Shown here: in pieces, positions 1 to 10,951 of the stretch
How positions within the stretch are numbered: position 1 is the first letter of the stretch
Layout: each line of letters begins with the position of its first letter
NCBI RefSeq assembly: GCF_001625305.1
Contig: NW_017802447.1
Span: 1,057,812 to 1,121,811, forward strand
DNA: 64,000 nucleotides
Direction: 5' to 3'
DNA from: Branchiostoma belcheri
Taxonomy: Eukaryota > Chordata > Leptocardii > Amphioxiformes > Branchiostomatidae
Translations under genes and position numbers: made by a program
Notes under the pieces: model-generated
Told to the model about the DNA's origin: nothing
The model's database searches: none
Seen by the model: only the letters and a program-made list of their open reading frames with translations

Positions 1-1040
1 ATTACTGAAATTCTTCAAAATATCACTCTTTTAAATATGTTCGGACCGTAAAATTTTATCGGTCCGGTCCAAAAAAACCGAAACGTCGGTGGACCGGTTT
101 TTTTGACCGGAACAAAAATCCATATTTGTTGTTACTGAATAACTGATGATCACTACATACAAAGAAGCCTGCCAGGAAAATGAAAATCCAGCCTTCAAAT
201 AAAAGAAGTTTACCTTAGTCTCCGTCTCTCTCATTTTGCAGCAATATTTTCCCGTATTTTGGTACCAATAGTCATCTAGAAATCATAAAGGACAAGTCTA
301 CGGGCCGTGCTTGGTTCGGATCGAGCCGAAAATCGCTGATTTTACACCACATGGTCACAATGTGATGCACGTAAATTTTCACTCGAAATGAGAAATTACC
401 GCCCAACAAAACGGACCATTAGGTTCCCAGTGCTGTATTTCTCTTTTGTTCATGTGATCAACTTGTTTTCTTTGCTTGAATCGTTCAAAATACCAAGGAA
501 AAACATCGAAATTTCGGCAAATTAACGCCGAGGCGAGTGTGGTTTTTCGGAGGAGCCATGTTTCCTTTGCCGTGTTGCCTGCTGGGAAATGCTCAGCGAA
601 AACTGCCGAAAATTGCCGAGGCAGTTGTCGGGTCCTCCCGGGAGACGAAATCTAACATCGGAAAATGGCGAGTGCCCATATTTGGTTATCGTCGCCTTTC
701 GTCACCTTGTCGAAATCGTTCAACTTTGACCCCAAATTCCCTTATATGGGACCATTACAGTCTGCTGGAAAACGCCGGCAGGTTCGTGCGGCGCAGGTTT
801 TCGATCTATTCACAGCGCCACTGCTTTGCTAATTGAAAACTATTGAATCCGGAGCCTATTTTTTCCTTCTGCAAAATTGCAGATTGTAAGATTTTCTCTT
901 CTGCAATCTTGAAAATCTATCTGCAAATTGCAGACTGCAGACGGGTATTTCGAACACTGCAAACTGTGCAGTTTTATCATTATCATTTCATGGTCACTCA
1001 GCATTTCTTAGAGATGTTTTTGCAAATCTTTATGTAGTTA
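1..1040. other. Non-coding, no supported gene; small hairpin near the left edge
   Basis: No exon with convincing coding character is seen here. Around 65-110 a short inverted repeat pairs a GGTCC-plus-A-run segment with its complement, typical of a relic of a small transposon. Between 880 and 975 the word GCAAATTGCAGA recurs imperfectly, so that stretch is low-complexity. An open frame at 537-836 has no recognisable domain and no flanking splice sites that fit. Confidence 0.5.
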
Positions 1041-1423
1041 TGTGATTGTCCTGACGTCCTGACTGGGAGAAACCAGAGATGACGGGCAACTCCTGACAAC
1101 TTAACCAGACCTGACATCGGGGGCTCAGCAAACCTTTTGAACTGAAGACACAGTAAAGTGAAGAGGCTGTACAGGTGAGACAATGGTTTACAACTTGTAT
1201 GAATTTCTACTTTCTTCTTGGATGTGTTATTGAAGAACTCTGAGGCCTAACATACTACCAATGATTATACATGTAGTTTAGACAAAACCTAACACTATTA
1301 TTGTATTGAAGCAAAGAGATTCAATGTTGTGTTCTTATCATTACTTACATGTATGGTCATTCAGTGTTGCCTGGGGATCTTTTTTGGATCACAGTGATTA
1401 ATTACCCTTTCATTTTGTCAGGT

Positions 1424-2142
1424 GTGTGCTGAGAGTCAGCTGTCCTGTCTGGGAGAAACCTGTGATGACCGCTCAGCAAACCAGTGGGCTTGAAGATGCA
1501 GAAGGAAATGAAGACAGCAAAGCAGTGAGACAAGACAGTGGGCACATTTGTGAGTATAGTTTACAACCATCACACACATGCCTACATTTCTCAGCCTGGG
1601 TGCCATCCCATTTGTAACGGGGCTCCTTTGCACTTGCTACTCTGGAAAAATGTTTTTTTGGGGGTAGCAAGTGCAAAGCAGCCATGTTACATATTGGATG
1701 GCACCCAGGCTACCGGGGTAATACATTTCTATCCTATAATTCAGCCATCCAGTTGCTAAAGCCTGCACTGCTTTTAAATTACACAGTATGTCAGACTTTT
1801 CTAGACTCCTTTTCACGTCTCCAAACAATTAGTCCAGTATAACCTCCTTGGTCCCACATTGCACTTTCAGTCACTAATGACATACAGCACGACACTTTTA
1901 TGGATTCTTTTTCCAGCTCTTTGGACCTTTACTGGCAACATTTAGCTACATTCTAACTGTTATAAACTTGCATGTTGTGTGACCTAATATGTTGCATTAG
2001 TAAGGGCAATTGTTGTTGTTGTCAATCCAATGACTTTAAATTTGTTTATCTGTCTTCAAGATGTGGACCTGGAGACCGGACTGCAGCAGGAGGAAGAACC
2101 AGACTTTTGTAGGCAGGGCTGCGTGAAAGAAGATGGGGAGGT
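1424..2142 (+). CDS. Two candidate exons of an unrecognised gene
   Basis: Two possible coding exons at 1424-1549 and 2061-2142. The first follows a TTTTGTCAG acceptor and ends before a strong GTGAGT donor. The second follows CTTCAAG and ends at a GTGAGT donor. Joined, they keep one open frame that is rich in Glu, Gln and Asp and has no recognised domain. A diverged partial copy of the first exon lies upstream at about 1058-1172 and also ends in a GTGAG donor followed by a TTTACAAC word, suggesting duplication of an exon with its donor. No start, stop or further exon could be assigned. A fold-back element lies just inside the intron (1593-1711). This could also be non-coding. Confidence 0.22.
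1593..1711. repeat. Short palindromic element (MITE-like)
   Basis: The arms 1593-1640 and 1664-1711 are reverse complements with few mismatches (AGCCTGGGTGCCATCC at one end, its complement GGATGGCACCCAGGCT at the other) around a 23-nt loop. The terminal motif GGATGGCACCCAGGCTA recurs at about 27835-27852, so it belongs to a dispersed family. Confidence 0.7.
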
Positions 2143-2343
2143 GTGAGTATGGTTTCTTTGTTAACACAAGACAACACTCCACATGCCTTCAGGTGCACAC
2201 ACTCGCATTTCTCTGTCACTCTACTCTGAGGGTCTGGCTGCCTTTTTTGTGAGAAGTCATTCACTGTGAAGCATTGTCGCAAAATGTAATTGGCCACTTC
2301 AATTCCACATTATTTGTTATCCCGAATTCATTGTGAAGCGTAG

Positions 2344-3369
2344 TTTGGACCCTTACACTTAAATTTCCCTGCCAAAAAAAACTTGGGACCCTCACTACAT
2401 TATGCGCTGTCACGAGATGTAATTGGCAACTCTATTTGTCATCATTATTGAATTGAGGGTCACAGAAAAATTTTGTGTGTGTAGTTGAACGTCAAATTGC
2501 TCCAAAATTGTTGCCTTTGACCTGAAGACTTGCCCAAAAACTTGGGCTAATTGTGTAAAAATTTTTGGGCCAAATTGTTGCCAAAAAACACTCTAAGGAA
2601 TTGGGACCCTCAAGCAGATAATTAATTGGATTAAGTTTTCCCGCCAAAAAACTTAGTATATGGGGATCCTGACCTTTGACCTCTACTCCCTTTCTCTGAC
2701 CACACTTCTACTAGTCACACTGTTCCAATGCTTTGGACCTTTATACTTAACTTCTCCAAACACTTTGTGACACTCATGCTATGTCAGACCAACCTCCCGA
2801 AACACTTAGTTACTTGAGTGAGATTTTTCTGCCAGAATGATTGTCACTCTACTTGTCAGTCAATTGCACAAGAATGCTGGTGTGTCGAAACACCGTGTCT
2901 CCGCAAAGACATCCCCAGGGGAGCAAACCTCTGTGCATGACTGACAGTAGAGCGTCAATCATTCTGGCAGAAAAATCTCACTCAAGTAACTAAGTGTTTC
3001 GGGAGGTTGGTCTGACATAGCATGAGTGTCACAAAGTGTTTGGAGAAGTTAAGTGTAAAGGTCCAAAGCATTGGAACAGTGTGACTAGTAGAAGTGTGGA
3101 GGCTAAATTGTCAGAGAAAGGGAGTAGAGGTCAAAGGTCAGGATCCCCATATACTAAGTTTTTTGGCGGGAAAACTTTAATCCAATTAACTATCTGCTTG
3201 AGGGTCCCAATTCCTAAGTGTTTTTTGGCAGGAATTTGGCAAAAAATTTTCACACAATTCATCAACCCAGTGTTCAGGACAATTTGGCATTCAATTACGT
3301 GGAAATCAATTTTTTTTAGGGAAAATTGAACTCAAAAGTGTTAAGAAATTGAAGTGTAAGGGTCCAAAG
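2344..3369. repeat. About 1-kb fold-back element
   Basis: A long inverted repeat. The left arm, about 2344-2870, is the reverse complement of the right arm, about 2932-3369, with small indels. Landmarks: TTTGGACCCTTACACTT near 2344 pairs with AAGTGTAAGGGTCC near 3350; the block 2750-2860 pairs almost perfectly with 2958-3070. The loop is about 60 nt. No transposase frame is present, so it is a non-autonomous fold-back or large MITE. No target-site duplication could be identified by eye. Confidence 0.75.
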
Positions 3370-3637
3370 TGTTGGAAAAGTCTGTGAGTGAACAACAGGC
3401 CTATATACATCAAGCAACCAAACCTAGTGTCAAAGCCTAGAGGAGAAAACCTCCGGGCCAGGGTAACAAAAATCCACAAAGCCCCTCTCCATTAGCGTAG
3501 TAGGCCTGATGACGGACAAAGTTGTTCGTCAACAAGTCTACTACGCAGAGTCGAGTCGAGGCATGTGTAAGTTTGAACCCCGGGACAGAAAGAGAGGAAT
3601 TGTGTTTTGTCATGCAGTGATGATGTAAATTCTCCAT

Positions 3638-4243
3638 CAAACTTTGTTATCACTGTTTAGGCCATGTTGATTTGATCACCGGGTATACGGATGACATCCA
3701 AGCGTGCATGAATTTTTGTCCATTTCTATCAATTTCTGTAAATCGTACAAAATGAGTGAATATATGTCGTACGTTGTAAAAAAAAAAGTATTGGAAAATT
3801 ATCATACTAATTTTATAGAATGCCTTAATCATTTCAGGAAAATAAGAAAATGAAATTTAGAGAAAATGAAAATTAAGAGTCTATTATTATTCCCCATAAC
3901 TTACTCTGTGTGTCTAGTCATTTGTTCAACCTTTATGACCACATAGATTTCATAATGAAGGAAACTTTTTGTTGCCAAACTTTTTTTTATTCTCATGCTC
4001 CCGTCAGTTTTGGGGTTCCCAGAGGATGTCATCCAAATAATCAAATTAACATGGCCTTACGAACTTGTAGCAATTCAAACCACCTGCTCCATAATCCAGA
4101 CCTACTCTCAAGCTCATCAAATAAAGTCTGTCAGCATAAAACATCACTGTCAAACTGTATCAGATCAACATGAGACGAGCCCTAAATTTTGCAACAGGAG
4201 GTTGGTATTGCTACGACTACATAAACAGTGATAACAAAGTCTG
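3638..4243. repeat. About 0.6-kb non-autonomous element with terminal inverted repeats
   Basis: The ends are inverted: 3638-3659 (CAAACTTTGTTATCACTGTTTA) pairs with 4222-4243. A second, inner pair matches: 3660-3702 (GGCCATGTTGATTTGATCA and GGATGACATCC) with about 4017-4056. The right half carries an extra stretch of about 160 bp between its two arms, so one half has an insertion or the other a deletion. There is no transposase frame. Confidence 0.6.
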
Positions 4244-4249
4244 ATATCA

Positions 4250-7200
4250 ACTACATGACTTACAGGAATCAGCCAAATAAAACCACATGTAAACCCATTA
4301 TTTCCTTGACAATTATTCACTCAAAAGGTCTTTCACAGTATTTACATTGTTATTATTTATAATATCACTGTTTTGTAAAACATGCATTAACCTCACTCTA
4401 CTACATTGTACATACAGTACTTCAAGGTAAACTATCTACCTGACACAATTTCCTTGAATTTTTAAATTTGAATTTTTAAAAAACTCATAAATAAACACAT
4501 TAAATGAGTCAATCTCAAATTTAGGTAAACTATCTAGTACCATATATTTGTTACAATTTCATGAGGAAAAAAATCTATGTGTAAAACATAGAGTTCCGAG
4601 ACTGGCTACCCCCAACCAGGCTGTCTATGACGGGAAGACAAACTCGTAATTCGCACAAACTTGACACCCCGTACTGTCGCATGACTCGTTACAAAAACTC
4701 ACCAATCCCCTACATGTGTCATCTGCTGAACATTGACGGACACTATTTACTCCCTGCCTTAGCGTCCTTACTTATTACCATGAAGTTTAGAAATATTTGT
4801 TAACAGTTGAAGTTTGGTTATGTACACCAGACAATCTATTTATCAGGAATATTTGGAATATTTGTATCGCATGAGGTTACTCATACCTTTTAACCGTTCT
4901 TCTGGTCGTAAATTTTAACTATTGTGATGTAGGTAGTAGTATGTGCAATTATTGTGGTCTATGTAGGTCTTCCTAATGATTCTGTATTTTAACTTCCTAA
5001 TGATTCTGTATTTTAACTTCATTATGTGCAAAAGTATAAACTTTTGGATTTTAAAAATGAAATGTACATTGATTCGCAATTCAGTAACTTGTACTTTAAG
5101 TTTACTGTGAATGCTCAATAGATAATTCTTGAAATATATCAACTGCAACTGTCAAGTACCTTTGATCCCTGAACACCTTTTAGTTAATTTATCATTACAT
5201 TGTACCTAAACTCACAGTCTACAACGTGACTTTGCTATAGCTACATTTGTGTAGAAAGCAACTAATGAGTATATAATCCTTGTGAAAGATAGATGTACAT
5301 CAATTTGTAATTTTGTTTGGCTGATTCCCTAACAACCCAATTCCTCTCTTTCAAACACACACAAGTTTCCTGTAGTACATTTCACTCTACAGAAAGAAAA
5401 CACAACATTGCCTTTCCATTTTCTGTACAACAATGGGACATATTTCCAGACATCATAATGTAACCAAAGTATTTTCCCTGAAATCCACTTCTTCACTGAA
5501 AATTTTAGATGAGTACCGGTAGTGAACATCACTCACATGTTCAAATTGTGTCCAAAAGGGGCCTTATCATTTTATGTTTGTATAATCATTACGTCTCTCA
5601 AAACCTCAAATTTTCATGAATTATGTTTGTGAAAAACCTGGACGGTGCATATTGTCACAATACATTGTACCAAATCGTAGCCTTTTTTTATGAAATTCAA
5701 GATCCTTACAAAAATGTCTTTCTTCTTTCCATATGATTTAAACTCCATTTTTGACTACTACACAAAAACTTCCTTTCACAGTACGGCCTAAAAAGTTTGT
5801 TGCAGCTACAATAATTGTTTCACCTTGTACACTTTATTTTCTTTGATACGAACACAATATTCATTTCAAAAATGGTTTTGCGGATGTGAATTGTGGATCA
5901 TGATGAAAAGGATATCAGGGAAAACAGTTTGATCACAAATGCTTCTGAAAATATATCCCATTGCCATACAGAATGAAGCAGCAGACAATATTGTGAGTTC
6001 TCTCTTCTATAGGAAAATGTACCGAGCACTCCAACATATCTGCAATAAAATATTAGTCACAACCTTAAACTAGATATTAGTATAAGAAATGGGAGCTCTT
6101 TCAGAAATGACAACAATAGCATGCAGGGAGGGCCAGTTTCAACAATGGTGTTTGGAACTAAAAAATTTAGAGGATCGCAGACATGCCCTTTCCCAAAATT
6201 GTTGTCATTTTTAGGGATCTGCAGAGGAGGTCGCGATCACGCTTTGCGCTTAATTCCCGGAAAGCAGCGTCAACGTATTACGTATAACTCGGCGTACGAA
6301 TAACGTATAACTCGTGCAGGCTGGACGCTTTATGCATAATGTACAGATTACGTTCAGTGATAAATCAGAGCAGCCTGGCAACGAACTACGCAAAATCAAA
6401 ATGGTTGACTACGCCTTGCAGTATGCAGACCCTATTTTTGAAAGAGCTCTAGAAATGAAAGATAACTCACAGTTAAAGTCCGATGTTCTCTTGACTATGG
6501 CAGATAGACCCTCCAGCAAACACAGGAACACAAACAGGTCCTCCTGGAATTTAGTCAGGTACACAGGATAGCTGACAGGTCCCACAGCACACAAGAGATG
6601 GACAGGTCCTACATGGTCAGGTATACAGTATCAGTTTCACCTCCAATAACCTAAGGTGTAAAAGAAAAATGCATTAAGAAAAGTCATTACATACATATTC
6701 ACTGAACATGCATATCATCAGACAAGATTATATTTCATCATATCGACAAGATTTGTAAACGTTCTATCACCTGCTTTGTGTTGAGGGAAAGAGAACATAC
6801 AACATGACCAGCTTAGTGAGGCAGCATGGAAAAATAGACAAGAACAACCAAGTCACATTAACATTCACTTGAACAGTTGTATTTTTTTATGTACACGAAA
6901 ATATCATGTCCAAACAGCAATCACATAAAAATGCATCTCACACAAGATACCACGTAAAAACAAATTACACACTAATGATGTTAACATACTTGTACATCTC
7001 ATGTTGACAGAACATTCCTTAGAAAATTGCAGTGAATGAAACTATTAACGTTATAGACAAGAAGCTAAATGCTGTGTCCGAAGCTGTGCAGTGAAATACT
7101 AGTTATATCAACAGCACAAAAATGGTCCTGCATTGTAAGTATCAGTTTAAAAAATTCAAATACAGCTCATAATATGAATCATATTGCCAAATTCACAATA

Positions 7201-7900
7201 CATGTATTTACAGAACATGCATGTGATATTGTCATTAAACAAGAAACTTAATGATTCACAAATATTCACAGTTCGAAAGGATGCTTTGGGTTGAGGTCAA
7301 GAGAACATGGAATATTGACTATTGTTAGTGAGGCAAAAGAAGAGCACAGCAAAATTACAACATAGACATACAGTAAAAATATAGAATGTCATGACCAAAG
7401 AATCGCATGTGAATATATCTAGATCTCACACAAGATGTCATGTCAAAATAATGGACAACACACATTTCATGCTAAAAGAAGAGTCTAAGCAAACTACTTC
7501 TGATAGTAATGCTGCATCTGAAACAGGAATGAAATACCAGTACCTTAAACAGTCAAATACCAAGACACATGGAAACGCAGTTCAAATAGTGTGTCATTTC
7601 GTCAATGTTACCTTCACCTAGCCCGGAGCTGTTTTGTCCCTGCAGCCAGCTACTGGCCCCGGAATACCAATACATTTATCCAAACACCGAGAAGTTCACC
7701 GAAGAAACTGGGACGAAATGCTGCTGTTGAAATCAACACAACAAAGCATGGCATGGTACAGTTTACGCGGTCTAAAAGCGCCACCTAGTAATTAACATAC
7801 GAAATGCACCCCATTGAACTTAGCATTGGTGCTGGTAAACTAGTACGGTTCAAATACACGTTCTTGATATAATGTCCGTAATTGAATGAGAAGGTTCCTA
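4250..7900. other. AT-rich non-coding stretch
   Basis: Apart from the single minus-strand exon candidate at 6471-6571, no gene-like signal was recognised. The stretch is AT-rich with many short A/T runs. The duplicated words CCTAATGATTCTGTATTTTAACTTC near 4971-5020 form a small tandem repeat. The segment could hold the 3' end of a minus-strand gene whose first exon is near 8100, but this cannot be shown. Confidence 0.4.
6471..6571 (-). CDS. Candidate internal exon, unrecognised
   Basis: On the minus strand a CTGTCAG acceptor is followed by about 33 codons of unbroken, hydrophobic, helix-like protein (includes KFQEDLFVFLCLLEGL) and then a consensus GTGAGT donor. The amino-acid pattern resembles a helical-repeat segment, but the family is not recognised and no neighbouring exon could be linked. 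The opposite-strand frame over the same bases is considered a shadow. Confidence 0.25.
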
Positions 7901-7924
7901 GTGAGCTTGACTGACTTTCTACAG

Positions 7925-8235
7925 CGTTTTTTTTATCAAACATCTCCGGGCACGCAAAGGGGCGCCCTCCAGCGGCCATTTTGGCATCGTCGCAGCAAAA
8001 TCACACTGTTCCGTGTTTTTGCTTCATTTCGTTCCTGTACGTTCACTTACAATGATAACGAGAATATAGAGGACAATGTTAAGCGGCACTCACCAACTAA
8101 AACGTACGCAGCGCGTCTTTCAAGCCGAATTTTAACCGCCGAGTTCTTCCCCTTCAAAACACACTCGCCATCTTGAAACGGCGTGGTCCTGCCACCTGAT
8201 ATTGGATCACCAGGATTTGCATATTTCTTAATCAT
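7925..8235 (-). promoter_or_regulatory. CpG-dense patch, possible first exon or promoter of a minus-strand gene
   Basis: Against AT-rich surroundings this stretch has many CG dinucleotides. On the minus strand a possible exon ends at 8094 before a consensus GTGAGT donor. An ATGGCGAGT start context near 8169 opens only a five-codon reading frame; a different frame from 8235 stays open to the donor (about 47 codons) without a recognisable domain. The best reading is a promoter plus 5' exon of an unidentified gene. Confidence 0.25.
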
Positions 8236-8239
8236 CGAT

Positions 8240-10950
8240 TAAGTAAAAAATTAGATTAATCGTAACGAAGTAGACAGTCACCATGCCATGAGGCAAAGTG
8301 GCCATAATTTTGTTATGATATGCTTTACGACTGACGTAATATGATAATTATGCAAATAAGTCCTCTTAATCAGTTGTTAAAACATATAAGTTGATATAAC
8401 GTTATATATTTTTCTCTCACCCACACAACAGTAATGTAGTCGTCCGTGCTAGAAAATCTGGTGAGAGATTTAACAGTGTTACCGCGTGCATGATAGGGGT
8501 TTTGGAAACACCACTTTTTGTGAACAATATATGTCTTCATATGATAGGGGTTTTCGACACACTTGTTTTAGAAAAACGCATTGTTTTATTTTCATGTATT
8601 GTTTCAAAATACATAATGAATTGAAAATATGTTATTGTAAAATGCGTACTGTATATGTTTTGGAATTATATGTATTTAAGATATATACATTGTTTTGAAA
8701 AGTATATATATATTCTTCTTAAATATATATGTTTTACAATTGTATGTATTTAAAATATATATATTGTATTTTTGACAGTGTTCCTGCTTCGTAGAAGACG
8801 AACTACATTTTATCTCACACTGTCCGAAAATGACCCCATAATCCATGAACGGGTCCATCTGCAAAGTAAACCTGTGAAGCCAAATTGATTTCAGACTGAA
8901 GTCGGGGTGCGTTAAAAGCCGATTCGAAACTACCTCCGCAGGTGGATTGACTTCAGACGGGGTAACATGAATCCTGCTTCGGTGAATTCATGCTTCAAAG
9001 CCCTTCCATGAGCTTTATATGAAGAGGACGCATGTCCCCTTACAAGTGGTGAGGTCGTCTAACATGTTACAAATTTGTTCATTCACAAATGAGTCATGCA
9101 AAAGGTCGTGTGTACCGGTTGTTCCAGGTTTCACAGTCTCGACCTCTACCCTTTTACCCTGGGATAAACACAGAAAGTTCTCCGTTGAGTTCTTTTAGTA
9201 TCTGTGCTGTGCACATATGAAATTTAAAAAAATGTCAGAGGTTCAGACTGACTTGATCCAAGACTATGTATTTTTCCTCAAGCTTTTAACCCGAGATCTA
9301 AGCATGATTTCTAAGTTTGTCAACACTTACATGTATGACAGTAATGTGTAATGTTTGACAGTGATTGCCTCCGAAACTGTCGCATGCAAGGCGTCCATTT
9401 CTTGTGACGTTGTAAAACCCAGTGACTGTCAATGAGGATACACTAACAGGAGGAGCCTAAGAGGTGGCATCTGTAACGTAAAGCATAACGAATGCTGTAC
9501 TTCAGATAGGAAAAAAGAAATTTACAAGCTTAGGTATTTCACAGAGACGGTGAGGTCTCCAAACTTTTGACAAGTTGCCAAAAAACTGGGCGTGTCTGGT
9601 ACTGTCTGTGTTTTCGTCCACATTTTGAATTGGCAAGTTGTGGAAGGCAGCTATTGGCGTCCGTTGTAGGTGCGTCTTTTATCCTCCAATCAGCTTCAGG
9701 TTTACCCAGATATCTCCAAAAGTTGAAAAGGACACTCTGAGGGGCGTGAGCGGCAGTAGCGTCCACACCAGAATCACCGCCTGACACTTTGAGGGCTACT
9801 CTCGACCCGGATCAGCTTCGAATTCACTAGTGTGCATCTTGGTCTCCACTCTAACAAGAGCAAAGGCAGGTAAGACTGCATAGACATGAGCAAATGTACC
9901 AGATAACGAACCACTAGCACCGTAGACAAAGTGGTATATATGGAGAGCAGCAATCGGACATGGAATTGTAACCGAACTCAGCCCAGGGTAAGTTGCCACG
10001 TGTCACATACGTCGAACGGTCGTGGAACACATACGTACACTGGGTTCTTGGGATGATATTATAGTGCATGTATCGCTATGATAATCAGCAATCTTGTTAC
10101 TGAAAATATGGTCTTAAATTCTTGTTGGCAGGTGGTTCTGTCGAAAACTGTGCTCCATTTTTTTTTCAACTGGTTGAGCCCTAGCCATAAAATTTACCGG
10201 TAAACTGCATGTAAACTTAGTAAAGTTATCAGGCCGGAACAAGATTAGGAAGGTGAAAAAGAAGATAAGTCACTAAATATTTTGTTTCATTGCTGCGTGG
10301 CCGTCTCGTGGCAAACTGTTCCCGGGCTGCCAAACGCTTGGCACCGAAGAAATTTGCAATGGCTTCACTCCTACTATTCTATGTCTGTGTCAGTGTCTTG
10401 GTGGGCTCATGTTGCAAAATGTGTCAATCAAATTACATGTAGTAACTTCTCCAATAAGAGAGCGAGATCAGGACATGTGATTACATGAAGGCGGGGCTTC
10501 GGAGGGCTTTAGCCCCAGTCGGTTACCAAACCGGTTTCTCAACTTCGGCAAACTAACAACTCACAAAGCAGAAATTTATGGCTATTTAAACATGACATAA
10601 CACAACATGAAGTAACATGGCAATGACATGAATAACAAAACAAAACATGTCATAGCATGACATGAAGTAAATGTATCAAATGCCACCTGCGCAATCAATG
10701 GTATGCATACCCTAGCGGAGACGTGGTGTTAACAATTTTGAGAGGAAAAAATCCTGATTTACCAATCGAAAACATTTCCAACATGTTTTTATCACAAGGT
10801 CTATTCCTACTGAGAAACAATTGAGAAATTTAAACTCTTAAGGTCTACTAAGAAACAGTTAAGAAATTCAAACTCTTAGGGTCAACTTGTATAAGTCCAC
10901 TAAGTACCTACCCTATCGTCAGACAGGTCTACCGGCAAAACCTGAACAAA
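8240..10950. other. Non-coding region upstream of the cyclophilin gene
   Basis: No recognised gene. The stretch 8590-8770 is strongly AT-rich with repeated TATATAT/ATTTAAGATATAT words. Two copies of CATGATAGGGGTTTT-type sequence lie near 8489 and 8540. The stretch 10590-10670 is rich in ACATGA/ACATAACA words. Two imperfect direct copies of CTACTAAGAAACAGTTAAGAAATTC-like sequence lie at about 10803-10880. Two minus-strand frames at 9539-9999 have no known domain. The last 100 bases before 10952 should contain the cyclophilin 5' UTR and promoter; no TATA box is evident. Confidence 0.4.
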
Positions 10951-10951
10951 A

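Noticed and set aside
537-836. 99-codon plus-strand open frame
   Set aside because: No domain, no clear promoter and no exon partner.
9539-9999. Two consecutive minus-strand frames of 82 and 67 codons
   Set aside because: No recognised domain, no splice sites joining them, and a composition like the surrounding non-coding DNA.
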